A stretch of DNA of 64,000 bases from Anagrus nilaparvatae (taxonomy: Eukaryota; Arthropoda; Insecta; Hymenoptera; Mymaridae). Each line of letters opens with the position of its first letter. Position 1 is the stretch's first letter. Under the pieces are notes generated by a model. That model saw only the letters and a program-made list of their open reading frames with translations. It was not told the origin of the DNA and did no database searches. The translations under genes were made by a program, and so were the position numbers. The stretch spans positions 2,232,001-2,296,000 of the forward strand of contig JAKSXM010000266.1 in the NCBI GenBank assembly GCA_022575985.1, in the 5' to 3' direction. Positions 35,788-46,978 of this stretch are shown piece after piece.

Positions 35788-36862
35788 ATGAACCATAATG
35801 ATTTTTTTGATATTTTAAAGGATATGGAAAATTCTATCTGGTCCAAGAATGAAAATAATGATAAATTAAGGAAACTTACTCTTTTTACTTTAAATAAATA
35901 TTTACATAAAAAAGTACACATTAGTAATGAGGATAGGATACTTGTTAAAAAAATTAATATGACAAACAAATTTTTGAAAAAGAATAAGCAAATATTAGTA
36001 ACTAGGGCTGATAAAGATTCAAATACTGTTATAGAGAACAAATTTAACTATTATTCTAAAGTAAATTTGGAACTAGACAATAGAGACAGGTACATCCGGT
36101 TGGATAAAAATCCGTTTGTTAGATTAAAAAATAATACAAAAAAATTTCTAAAATTATGGAAAAGTTTTGGTGTTTTTGATGATGACTTTAATGTTGCGAT
36201 AACTGTTTTACCAAGAATGTATTCCTTAATAAAGATACATTATTGTCAGAGTGTATTAAAAAACCTGTCAAAAATAGCTATGAAATTAAAAATATTATAA
36301 AAAACAATGTTATCCCTGATGGTTCTGTATGGATGTCTTTAGATGTGGTGGGTCTTTTTCCTAATTTAACACACTACTTAATTAAGGAATGTCTAAGTAA
36401 GAAATACAAAATCATTAAAAATAGTATAACGTTAACTAAACAAGAATTTATAGATGCAATAGAATTTTTCCTAAATTCTACTTACTTCCAATTTGATGGT
36501 AAATATTATAAGCAGATTTTTGGTTCACCGATTAGCTCTTTTTCTAGTCCAATTTTTGCAGAGATTGTGATGGAACAATTGGAAATAAATGCATTGAATA
36601 AATTAAAAAGTAGTGATTTTCTGAATATAAATTATAATTTTTACTCTAGACCTCCTGTTCTTAGTTCTGATAAAGTATTATTATACAAGAGGTATGTAGA
36701 TGATTTATTTATGATAGTAAAAGAAGATGAAATAGATTTGATTAGAGATGTATTTAATATTTTCAATTGTTCGTTACAATTTACTGTGGAGAAAGAGAAA
36801 ATGAATAAGATAAGCTTTTTGGATATTGAAATTACAAAACATCCTAATAAAATCTGGATATA
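35788..36862 (+). pseudogene. Penelope-like element, N-terminal and RT part
   Basis: The first frame (35788-36240) has the PLE N-terminal region, including TRADKDSNTVIENKFNYYSK and PRMYSLIKIH. A deletion and frame change near 36240 then removes the stretch between that motif and the next. The second frame (about 36243-36862) carries MSLDVVGLFPNL, a GSPISSFSSPIFAE block and the catalytic YVDD at 36693-36704. It ends with FLDIEITKHPNK just before the palindromic insertion, where there is a further small frame slip. The connection to the endonuclease half at 39377 is clear. Confidence 0.85.
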
Positions 36863-36873
36863 AATTGGTTTAG

Positions 36874-39373
36874 GCTGATTCTACAAAACCGTAAAATCGC
36901 CCCGCAATCCGCAACCGTAGACCGCAACGCACGAAATTTTTCAGTGTAGCCAACTCATCTTAAATTTATTAAATTTTATAACCAAAAATAATAAAGTAAA
37001 AATAATAAGCAAAGGCAAGAAAATAAAATTATAATGATTAAATAAATGATTCATAAAAGTAATTAAATATTAAATAGAATTATTAATTTTTTAAATGTTC
37101 AGTTATTATTCGGCAGAAAATGGAAAAATATCATAAAATTATAATATAATCTCATTATTTATTTCTGTTTTTGAAAAAGTATATTCCGTTTTATAAAATT
37201 TGTGTTATGTGGAGATTTGGATTTGATTTATCACATAACGATTAAAATTCATCTTCATACTTTTGAAATTTAAATAATCAAGTCTCTAGAATTCATTTGT
37301 TGTATAAAAGTTACTACCTTCAACAAAATGAAAAAATTTCCAAATGGAGTTATAAAAACTTTTTTCTGAGTAACTACTATCTGGGAAGTTAATTAACTAC
37401 ACAGATAGTAAATACCTGGACAAGAATTTTTACATTGCAGTGAGTTTAATGAATTAAGTTGTGAGAGTTGCATTTAGCTGCAATGTTCTAATTTTTTTTT
37501 TGCCTTTGCTTGCCATTGATTGCACTACACATCAAACGACTGAATTATATAATGTTGTATACAAAAAAAATGTTTTTAATTTTATCTAATAGATAAAAAA
37601 TTACATAACTTCTTTCTTTCCGAAGGACCTGTGAGGTGAATTGGAAGATTTTTTATAACGCTAGGTAAAATTCAGGCTCTATGGCTCCAAACATTTTAGA
37701 CGAATTACTATTTCCAATTTTTCTGATCATTGCTCTACCCATACAAAGAAAAATATTATTTTTGCATAAAAATAGTTATTATGGTAATGGTAATAGTATG
37801 GTAATGGTCGAAAAAATTGGAAATCTAAAAATCTGCATGTATAGTTTGGAGGAACCAAAAGTCCTTACCAACTGCATGTGAAATCAATCTTCAGATTAGC
37901 CGCAGCAAGGAACGAAGATTTTTCAAAACTTCTTGATTTTTCTCTCTTCCTCTAATAGCCTTTTCTTATTTTAAATAGCCTTAGAATATGTCTATCATTT
38001 TTTTTTTTTTTGAAATATATTAATTTAGATTGTCTTGATCATGACAAAAATGGAGTTAATAATTACGATCTAAAAAGATCTTTAAAGATATATAGAGCAT
38101 ATATTTTACTTATTGCGATTAAAAAAATAATTCTTAAACAAGGTCTAGACCTAATGGACATCAGAAGACCATTTCGAGAAAAAAAAGTCGTTTAATGTTT
38201 CATCTCATGGACAAAATCTTATTTTCTTTCCTTTGTAATGCTAAAATTAATTTCCTTAATCAATCTAAATTAATATATTTCAAAAAGAAAAAAGATAGAC
38301 ATATTCTAAGGCTATTTAAAATAAGGAAAGGCAATGAGAGGAAAAGAGAAAAAATCAAGAAGTTTTGAAAAACCTTCGTTCCATACTGCGGCTAATCTGA
38401 AATATGATTTCACATGCAGTTGGTAAAAACTTTTGGTTCCTCCAAACTATACATACAGATACCATAATAACTAGTTTTATGCAAAAATAATATTTTTCTT
38501 TGCATGAGTAGAGCAATGATCAGAAAAATTGGAACTAGTAATTCGTCTAAGATGTTTGGAGCCATAGAGCCTGAATTTTACCTAGCGTTATAAAAAATCT
38601 TCCAATTGACCTCACAGGTCCTTCGGAAAGAAAGGAGTTATGTAATTTTTTATCTATTAGATAAAATTAAAAACATTTTTTTTGTATACAACATTATATA
38701 ATTCAGTCGTTTGATGTGTAGTGCAATCAATGGCAAGCAAAGGCAAAAAAAAAATTAGAACATTGCAGCTAAATGCAACTCTCACAACTTAATTCATTAA
38801 ACTCACTGCAATGTAAAAATTCTTGTCCAGGTATTTACTATCTGTGTAGTTAATTAACTTCCCAGATAGTAGTTACTCAGAAAAAAGTTTTTATAACTCC
38901 ATTTGGAAATTGTTTCATTTTGTTGAGGGTAGTAACTTTTATACAACAAATGAATTCTAGAGACTTGATTATTTAAATTTCAAAAGTATGAAAATGAATT
39001 TTAATCGTTATGTGATAAATCAAATCCAAATCTCCACATAACACAAATTTTATAAAACGGAATATACTTTTTCAAAAACAGAAATAAATAATGAGATTGT
39101 ATTATAATTTTATGATATTTTTCCATTTTCTGCCGAATAATAACTGAACATTTAAAAAATTAATAATTCTATTTAATATTTAATTACATTTATGAATCAT
39201 TTATTTAATTATTATAATTTTATTTTCTTGCCTTTGCTTATTATTTTTACTTTATTATTTTTGGTTATAAAATTTAATAAATTTAAGATGAGTTGGCTAC
39301 ACTGAAAAATTTCGTGCGTTGCGGTCTACGGTTGCGGATTGCGGGGCGATTTTACGGTTTTGCAGAATCAGCC
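36874..39373. mobile_element. 2,500-bp near-palindromic insertion (foldback, TTA target duplication)
   Basis: Left arm 36874-38032 and right arm 38261-39373 are near reverse complements, separated by a loop of 228 bases. The termini are GGCTGATTCTACAAAACCG and, complemented, GGCTGATTCTGCAAAACCG. TTA occurs immediately outside both ends (36871-36873 and 39374-39376). Taking out the element with one TTA brings the two halves of the Penelope frame together (…WF at the left, RKKTYSGRF at the right). A TTA duplication and a G-rich terminus suit the PIF/Harbinger superfamily. There is no transposase inside, so it is non-autonomous. The right arm lacks about 45 bases present at about 37785-37835 on the left. 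Confidence 0.9.
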
Positions 39374-39376
39374 TTA

Positions 39377-40164
39377 GGAAGAAGACTTACTCAGGTAGAT
39401 TTTTGAACTTTAAGTTGCATCACCCTTTAGATCATAAGAAAACTATTGTATATTATTTAGTGGATAAATGTTCCAAATTATCTGACTCAAAATTTGAGTC
39501 TGATAATATTAAATTGTTAAAGATATTTTTATTGGCTAATAATTATCCGATAGATTTTATAGATTTACATATTAGAAGGAGGTTCAAATTAATTAAAAAT
39601 ACTGGATCAATTGTTAATTACAGTAAAAGTTCTGATGCAATGAAAAAAAGAATAATTTTAATCCCTTTCTACAAATATTTTACACCACTTTTACATAAAC
39701 TGGCCAAAAAATTAGATTTCTTACCTATAAATAAAATTACTAATAAGTTTAATAATATGATTAGATTAGAAAAAGATTTGGTGAGTGATAAAGAAAAATC
39801 AGGTGTTACCTATAAAATAAATTGTATAGATTGTAATATGTGTTACATAGGTCAAAGTGGTAGAAAGCTGTGTTCTAGGTTAAATAATCATATATATGTT
39901 ATTAAAACTAGTAACTGGAAATCAGCTTTAGTTGAACACTCTAGAGATAATCATCATATTTTTGATCTTAGTAATGTTAAAATTTTAGGTGTAGAAAAAA
40001 ATAAGCATAAAAGACTTTTTAATCAAATGGCTAATATACAATTGTATGATAATACGATAAACAGGGTGGAAGACACCAACAATTTGAAACCTGTTTATAA
40101 AAATTGTATAAATTTAATGAAAAAAATGTTAAAAATTGCCGATCTAACATTGCAATATTCTTAG
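39377..40164 (+). pseudogene. Penelope-like element, GIY-YIG endonuclease part
   Basis: The continuation of the PLE interrupted at 36874. It holds RKKTYSGRFLNFKLHHPLDH, then a linker, then the GIY-YIG nuclease beginning VTYKINCIDCNMCYIGQSG at about 39803-39862, with LCSRLNNHI and ALVEHSRDNHHIFD following. These are the expected Tyr, Tyr-Ile-Gly, Arg and His blocks. The frame is open to TAG at 40162. The open frame seen from 39319 starts inside the palindrome and is not native there. Confidence 0.85.
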
Positions 40165-40239
40165 TGTATAATTCACGAGGGTGTATACAACCTATATGAT
40201 ATATAAACGTGACGTTGTACATTTCATATGTAAAAATTA

Positions 40240-41975
40240 CAGTGCCCAGACCTTTAGCCGCCTGGGTTTCTTTGAAGGCTTGTTGGACATCTCTGTATTT
40301 TGTAAGAATATCCTGCATACCATCATTTTCCATGAGCCTAGACAATTGAGTGCTCCATTTAGGCGTCACTTTAAGCTAATCCAGCGTCATTTGTTCTACT
40401 TGGCCAGCTCTGCGTTTGAGTTTGCTTGAACTAGGGAGCCCTGTTGGTTTTTGTTCATTGGCGGTTCCTGCAAGCTTTGTACCTGATCATTACTGTTTTG
40501 CTTCATCATTTTGTTTTTGAAAAATTATCTCCTTCTAACCTGTTCTGTCTTGTTTGATTAAATGCGGGACATAATGCAGCCAGTCAACGCGGTGGTCTCG
40601 CAATGGTCGGCCCCCCAAACCGGGTGTCCCTTAGCGTAGTGGCCTTGTATAAAGCCCCTCGCTCCCCGCAGCAGGGCCTTTCCCAGGCGCTACCCGGCAC
40701 TACTACGGAAAACGAGATTATTCGCCGGCTGATAGAGCAGCCAGACCAGTTAGCTAGACAGCTCCGGGCTCCTGTACTATCCGGCGGCCTTGAGGTGCAG
40801 TTCCCAGTTTTTGACCTGTACCCTCTACGGAGGTTGCCATCCCAATCCGGAGGACCGACCACCGCGAGCTACGATGAACGGCAGCATCACGCCGCTTGGT
40901 TTCTTAGCCTGTAAAAAGAACTATTGTTGGTGTACCTGTAAGTAGAATTTAAAAGAAAAAAGTTGTATTTAGTGGGATTGGTGTTCGGTCTTTCAGCGAT
41001 CAACACCCTGGGTACCGGTCCCGGAGGGTTGATCAATGTCAGTCCTGCAGATGGGAGGATATTCACCTTCGCTCCATGTCTGTCTAGCATCACACGGTCA
41101 TTCTTGACCCGTCGTGTGGGCTGGGTGACAATTTGGTGGATTTTTACCACTATGGCAACCATAAATCCACCAAATGGTAAGCAACTTACCATCTCGCGAT
41201 ATTCTAGCCCGTCGTGAGACAGGGGGAGAACTAATCTGGAAGTCACGTCTGAATGATACAAAGACCCCCCATAAGTTCGTTCCAGAATAATGCCCCCAGC
41301 CAGAATCCTCGGGAACACATGACGGCTTTCTGCGGCACTTATTTGAGTGCACGATGGTACAAGTACCTAATTAAGAAGCGAAGGCACAGAGCCCTGTTTA
41401 TAAGGGCGGCCTAGATGTTCTCAGAGAGCTTGTCTAGTGTTGCGGAATATTCTGGCCGCACCTTCACACATTACTAAACCAGAAAAAACAACCTGCAGTC
41501 ATGATTTAGTGGGACTCGCGACTACCTTTAATCGGCTACGTCGCTGTGCTCGAGGTGAGATTCTCCCATGCTAAGAGTTAATACGTCAGGTCTAAGGCAA
41601 CCCTGTATGTGGCTGAAATCGCACTTAGATTGGAGAAAACCTTGGAGCCCCTTTAATGTGCCTCTTCCTCAAGGATAGTTTTAGGATAGCAGTCTGTGGC
41701 TGCATGCTTGTCAAGAATGCTCGAGGGAAAGACAAGGCATAAAATCCGGTTTATAGAGCAGCCTCAGTTATTCCAGAACCGCTTATAGCGTAACTATGAG
41801 CAGTCTGCGGCATTCTTAACATGGACGCATGGGGTACAGCATAGAGCATGTCCCTAGAGAAAAGCAAGGCATGAGACCCGATTTATAGGGCAGCCTCAGT
41901 TGTTCCAGAGAGCTATATCCTACATCCTTGATTCTAGTTCAACCTTGAAAAAAGGCGGCCTGAACCACCCTCCTC
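40240..41975. other. unidentified GC-rich block, probably a recent element fragment
   Basis: Composition jumps from AT-rich to near-balanced for about 1.7 kb. Overlapping open frames exist on both strands (plus 40603-40914; minus 40887-41318). None shows a domain I recognise. On the minus strand, short frames (MMKQNSNDQVQSLQEPPMNK from about 40512; KWSTQLSRLMENDGMQDIL) read like the start of a retroelement Gag, with the GC-rich part then being leader and LTR. There are three related segments around 41388, 41742 and 41880 (TTTATA(G/A)(G/A)GC…GCCTCAGTT(A/G)TTCCAGA). Class not determined. Confidence 0.4.
41132..41174. other. perfect 12-bp hairpin
   Basis: TTTGGTGGATTT (41132-41143) and AAATCCACCAAA (41163-41174) are exact complements with a 19-base loop, within the GC-rich block. 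Confidence 0.8.
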
Positions 41976-41988
41976 CTTCCTCAGCCTT

Positions 41989-42640
41989 ATGAGGCTCTTA
42001 AAAGCTAAAATTATTAATAATAATAATTTTTCGCGTAATGTCATTCTTAATGATGCTTGTCAAATAAACAGTAATGAAGAAATAGATAGTTTGCCTAAAA
42101 AAACGAATATTAGTACTGAATTTAATTTTTTAAGACCTAACAAAGTAAATTATTTTTCTCAAAATAATTTTGTTCATGCACATAACGAACGAAATTTATT
42201 AGTATTAAACGATTATCTATTTATTGAAGATAGATTTGCAAATAAATCTAATAATAAAAATATAAGAAAAAATAGTATTTTAAATGATTTAAGAATCAAT
42301 AATAAGAAATTTAATGAATTTTTAAACAATATCAAAAGTTATGAAAGAGATCATAATTAAGCGCAATATGGTTCGGAAATAATTTTTAGTCTTGCTGATT
42401 TACGTTATATGTTTGAGCAATTTCAAAATATTTATTTAGAACATGATAACGTTTATGGTAAACCATATAGATTCAACAATTTCAAAATTGTTGGTATTCA
42501 ATGTAGCGGTTTAAAAACCAAAATGTTACTGTGATGTCAAATATGGTTTTTTGAGGAATGGATTTTCTCTGAAAAAGAATGCAAAAACTCATTAGATGTT
42601 AATGATAGAGAAAACAAACAAAAACTACTATATAACCAGG
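41989..42640 (+). pseudogene. fragment of a Mutator-like transposase-domain protein
   Basis: An open frame of 123 codons with an Asn/Lys-rich N-terminus is followed after TAA (42358) in the same frame by SLADLRYMFEQFQNIY, FKIVGIQCSGLKTKMLL, a TGA, then an Ile/Phe-Ser-Glu…SLDVN block. The spacing C…IFSE…LDVN resembles the conserved core of Mutator-like transposase-domain proteins common in aphids and wasps. It is cut at about 42640 by the BEL relic. Assignment is tentative. Confidence 0.35.
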
Positions 42641-43250
42641 ATACGATATTTGACCTCTACTTGAAGATGCTTTCATTTTAATTGGCCCTGCATAGTCAAC
42701 TCCAACATAAGTGAATATATTGGATTCAGTAATTCTAGCAGATGGGTGATCTCCCATTTTTTAAAACAAAGGAGTAGGCCTGAATCTGACACATTGTACG
42801 CAATTACGAATTACCCTTTTAATTAAATTTTGACCGTTAACGATCCAAAACTTTTCACTAGAAAGCGATAAAGTTATTTGAGTTCAAGCATGCAGATATT
42901 TTAGATGATAATATAGTGCAATTAACGACAATAAATGAAATTCGTCTGATAAAATGAACGGAAATTTAGCATTATACGATAAATTTGAGTTTTTTAACCT
43001 CCCTCCTAGTCTAATACATTGATTGTCTTTATCTAATAGAGAACTAAGCTGAGAGTCTGGCTAAATCTTTCGATGATTTCATCCCTTTGTAGCATAGCAT
43101 ACTCAGTGGAATACCAAGTGGGTTGAGAGTGTTTTACCTAGAATAATTCAGAATTTATCAAGTCGCTGGGTAATAATATATGTGACAAGTAAGGATTTGG
43201 TAATTTTTTAACTTTAGCTTTGAAAATATTGATAAATCTTATACACCAAG
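42640..43250 (-). pseudogene. pol: old BEL/Pao: integrase fragment
   Basis: Minus-strand phrases FWIVNGQNLIKRVIRNCVQC (zinc-finger region), RFRPTPLF, a stop, MGDHPSARI and GVDYAGPIKMK (start of the catalytic core) are in Pao-integrase order. The core is cut off at about 42640, so most of the catalytic domain is missing. Several stops are present. Confidence 0.7.
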
Positions 43251-43262
43251 ATTTTATTCTAA

Positions 43263-43772
43263 TCAATTGCCTGTATTTAGAATATGTACGATAATTAATG
43301 ACCATTCTTGAGGATTCGTGAGATGAGATACGTGAACGACACGCCTTCTTTCAGATTCATCTAAGATTTCTAGATATTCAAGATTTGGAGAAATGGCATC
43401 GCTATTATCTGATAAAAATGCTGGCCCTTGCCTCCATAACTGAGAAGATTTGAGTTCATTAACTGATAGCCCTCTAGTAGCTAGATCAGCAGGATTAGAA
43501 GTACCTTCGATAAAATGCCATATCGCTTGAGGACAAAGACTTTGGATATTTGATATACGATGAAAAACAAACTGAAGCCATAAATGAGGAGAAGACTTTA
43601 TCCATGATAATGCCACGCGAGAATCTGACCATAAATGCACAGAACATTCAGGAAAATGCATTTCATTGAGAAAATTATTGATAAGATTACTGAGAAGATG
43701 CGCAGCACGGAGTTCGAGTTTAGGTACTGTAAGAACTTTGACAGGAGCGACTTTCATTTTAGATACTAACAA
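43263..43772 (-). pseudogene. pol: old BEL/Pao: RNase H
   Basis: A 169-residue open piece of the Pao RNase H domain: SKMKVAPVKVLTVPKLELRA, VHLWSDSRVALSWI, and FIEGTSNPADLATRGLS. These match the Pao order between RT and integrase. The element is otherwise broken. Confidence 0.85.
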
Positions 43773-44995
43773 ATTAACACATGATTTAACGTCTGATATG
43801 ATTCTAAGATAAATGTTTGCAGCGATAGCTTGTTAGATGCATCTGAAAATCAGTGAATATCGATACGAGAATTTTTATACAAGTTTATCCAACGAGGGAT
43901 AGATATAGAGTTTACTGATTTCAATTCTGGCAGAAGATTAAGCCAAAGAATTTTTAATTTGATAGGAAAATCTTGGTTCCATTCTACCTTTTTGACTCAA
44001 AAAGTTCTCATGAAGATTTTGCATCTGATAATAAGAGGAGATAGTAATCCCAAAGGATCATACAATTTAGCGATAGAAGATAAAACCTTTCTTTTGTTGA
44101 TTTTGCTTTTAGAGTCATCGCATTCTAATGAGAAGGGTAAAGTGTCGAACTTGGGAAGCCAAGTAACACCGAGAAGCTTGTATTTACCACACAACAATTG
44201 AGAATCATCTGTGATAGATTGCAACCAATCGATAGGTATATGATTGAGAAGATCAGAATCATTTGAAACCCATTTGCGCAACGGAAAACCGCCCGTCATG
44301 AGGAGATCTGTTAATTGTTTTGAAGTTGATATGGCTTCGTCTTTGGAGTCTGCACCAAATACACAATCGTCTACATACATATTTTCGAGTAAGATATTTA
44401 CAATATCTGGATATCTAGATGCTTTATCTGATGCGAGTTGTCTTAAACATCTAATTGTTTGATACACAGAAGGACCGAGGATATAAGTGACTGTGTTTAA
44501 CTCACAAACACTGATGTCATCAGTAGGTTTAAATCGTCAAAGAATGTGTTGAAATTTACGATCATCTGGATGAATAAGAACTTGTCGATACATTTTAGCA
44601 ATGTCAGCTGTATATACATACTTTAACATTCGCCAACGAATGATGATAAAATTGATGTTTGACTGCAAAGATGGAGCAGTGTGACTTACAACATCGCATC
44701 GAGCCATTAAAAACAGAGCGGAATTTACCAGATGTTATATGATTCCGTGATGAGGAATGTAAAAAGTATTATTGTCAGAGATAAAAGTAGGTAAATTGCT
44801 TATGATAGAAAGATGCTTAAGATAATGATACTCGTCGATAAAAGTGAAATAACTGTCATTTAAAGTTTGATTATTTGATTTTGATTCTAGTCTACTGAAG
44901 GCTCTTTTAGCAATTTCTAAAGAACCTGGAAACTCTAAATTAGAACTTTTGAATGGGAGTCAGACTACAAATCTCCCTGTCTCGTCTCTAGAATA
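43773..44995 (-). pseudogene. pol: old BEL/Pao: reverse transcriptase
   Basis: The best open part (43997-44467) contains the catalytic motif ENMYVDDCVFGA, then TGGFPLRKWVSND and KRKVLSSIAKLYDPLGLLSP, the Pao-specific RT/connection signature. Upstream fragments with stops continue to about 44995, and downstream stops interrupt before RNase H. The motif residues are kept while the frame has decayed. Confidence 0.85.
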
Positions 44996-45001
44996 AGTGG
45001 A

Positions 45002-45660
45002 TTAAAAATGAGCTTCACAGTCTTGCTCATCTTTTGATAAAATGATATGATTACTAGCACAAGGAACAGATTCGATTTCCCAGAATTTTTGCAAAGTCTC
45101 TTTGAGTTGATCATTTAAAGAAGATGTGACATTGGTGGAGTACGAGTTATTGACGTTATGATCAGAAACAGATTTACTATAAGAGCCCATAAAAATCCAA
45201 CCGAATGTAGTCAACTGTGCAATAGGTTCGTCATCAGCACCCTTAACGAGTCCAGGTAACTAAAACTGAAGTATACAATTCCATGCCTATATTTAATTCA
45301 ACAGGAAGTTTAGAAGAAAATTGTGGATCTGCCAAAGGTAATTGAGAAATATGCGTCCATTCAGACAAACAAGAAGAAGATCTTAGTTCATAATAGGAAA
45401 CTTGCCCTAATATGAGAGCTTCTACTGTATAAGAAACTTTACAATCTAAGCGAGAAGTAATTTTAATTTGTGTTACCCCTTTTGTGCAGGTTTCAATACT
45501 ACCTACTCCTGTGACTGGTACTTTACATGGTCGCCGGGGTAGATTGAGTCGCTGCACTAGAGATTCAGCAATTAATGAAGCCATAGAACAGGAATCGATG
45601 AGAGCTCTAGCTTGTATTGATCTCCCGTAACCGTTGGATTCGACTTCTACCATTGCAGTT
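45002..45660 (-). pseudogene. pol: old BEL/Pao: protease and linker
   Basis: The piece 45243-45653 includes ARALIDSCSMASLIAESLVQ, the retropepsin active-site region. The expected Gly after Asp-Ser is Cys (DSC instead of DSG), which should inactivate it. The linker 45002-45214 (TTFGWIFMGSY … LQKFWEIESVP) precedes the RT. A stop separates the pieces near 45240. Confidence 0.75.
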
Positions 45661-45700
45661 CCAAGTAATGAGAGTGATTTCTGCGAAACTTAAAGCGAAG

Positions 45701-46975
45701 TTAGAGAAGCTGTGTTAACACTCGCTGAAGTGCCTGAAGCATTACAGATGATATTATGATGTTGTGAGCAGACAATCCAGAATTGTCATGTGATTGAGCT
45801 GGCGATGACAGCGCTTCATGAAGAAGAGTATGATGGCGGCTCTTACACGTTTGGCATACCTTGGAACTGTTACAATCTCGAAGAAGGTGTTTACCTAGGC
45901 AATTATAACAACTATTTAGTTTGCGAACAATCTCGAGTCTTTCAGTGGGATTGCTAGCTTTGAATTTATTAAAATAAGAAATGTAATGATTATCATTGCA
46001 TATGAAAAATTTAAAATTATTAATACTATTTTTGCTATTTATGTTGGCTGTTTGGACAGAAATAGGAAATCTACGACTTGAGTTTTCCTGTTGACTCTTA
46101 GAAGACTGATGATTTGTCTCTACTGCAGTTAGTGATGTGAGCCGGTGCTTCAAGAATGTCCTGAGCTCTTCATATGTGGCTGGCTCGGTGGAGTCGCTAG
46201 TTTTGTCCTCCCAATGACGTCTTTTCTCACTGTCGACTTTGTTGATGATGATAGGAACTAGTAAGTAATCCCAAAGCTTGATGGGAGCACCCATGGATTT
46301 CAGTGATTCGACATTGTTGGTGACTTCACTTATCAGCCTTTGAATTCCAGCAGCAGATTCAGTTGGCAGAGGCTTTAGGTTGAGAAGAGAATCGACGTAA
46401 GCGTTGATTATTCTCTTGTTGTTTTTGTAGTAATTAACAAGTTTATTCCAAACGTCAGTCTCGAATTTGCCATCTAAAACGTTAGAAGTTTTTATTAAAG
46501 CTAAAGGCTCACCAGAAAAAGTGCTCTCAGTAAATAAGAAAGTTTTTCTGCATCAGTGCGATTAGATTTGACAATCATGTCGTTGAAAAGATTTTGAAAC
46601 CTTAGCCATTGTCTGATGTCTCCATCAAATGTTGGTATTGGTAGAGGTGGCAGCTTCCTTTCATGATTGATCACTGCAGATGAGTCACTAGGTTTGATTG
46701 AACTGTGATAAGCAGCATTTTCTTTCAACTTGATTTTATGTTTGGCTTCAAAATATTCCCCACGTACATCAGCGTACAGCTCTTCTGCAGCATCTAAATG
46801 AAAATTTTTATCAGTGAAATATTGAAATTTTTTATTGTCATTTGTCTTGAGTTCTTGAATTTCACTATCAGTGTTTGGATACTGATCCCAATATTTGTCT
46901 AAAAGAATGAGTCTTGATTGGATTATGCCAATAGAAAAATTTTTCTTTGATAAATAATTTTTAAAAGAGATTCTA
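45701..46975 (-). pseudogene. gag: old BEL/Pao: Gag
   Basis: N-terminal pieces run from about 46975 (SRLILLDKYWDQYPN … KLPPLPIPTFDGDIRQWLRF), with a break near 46500. A C-terminal piece at 45701-46294 has a zinc-knuckle region CYNCLGKHLLRDC and CQTCKSRHHTLLH. This is the same protein family as the young Gag at 112-1644 but AT-shifted and disrupted. Confidence 0.8.
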
Positions 46976-46978
46976 ATT

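Noticed and set aside
39319..39373. Start of the Penelope endonuclease frame
   Set aside because: This part lies in the palindromic insertion; the native Penelope frame resumes after the TTA at 39374-39376.
40603..40914. 103-aa plus-strand gene in the GC-rich block
   Set aside because: The other strand is equally open there and no domain is recognisable; kept only as part of an unidentified block.
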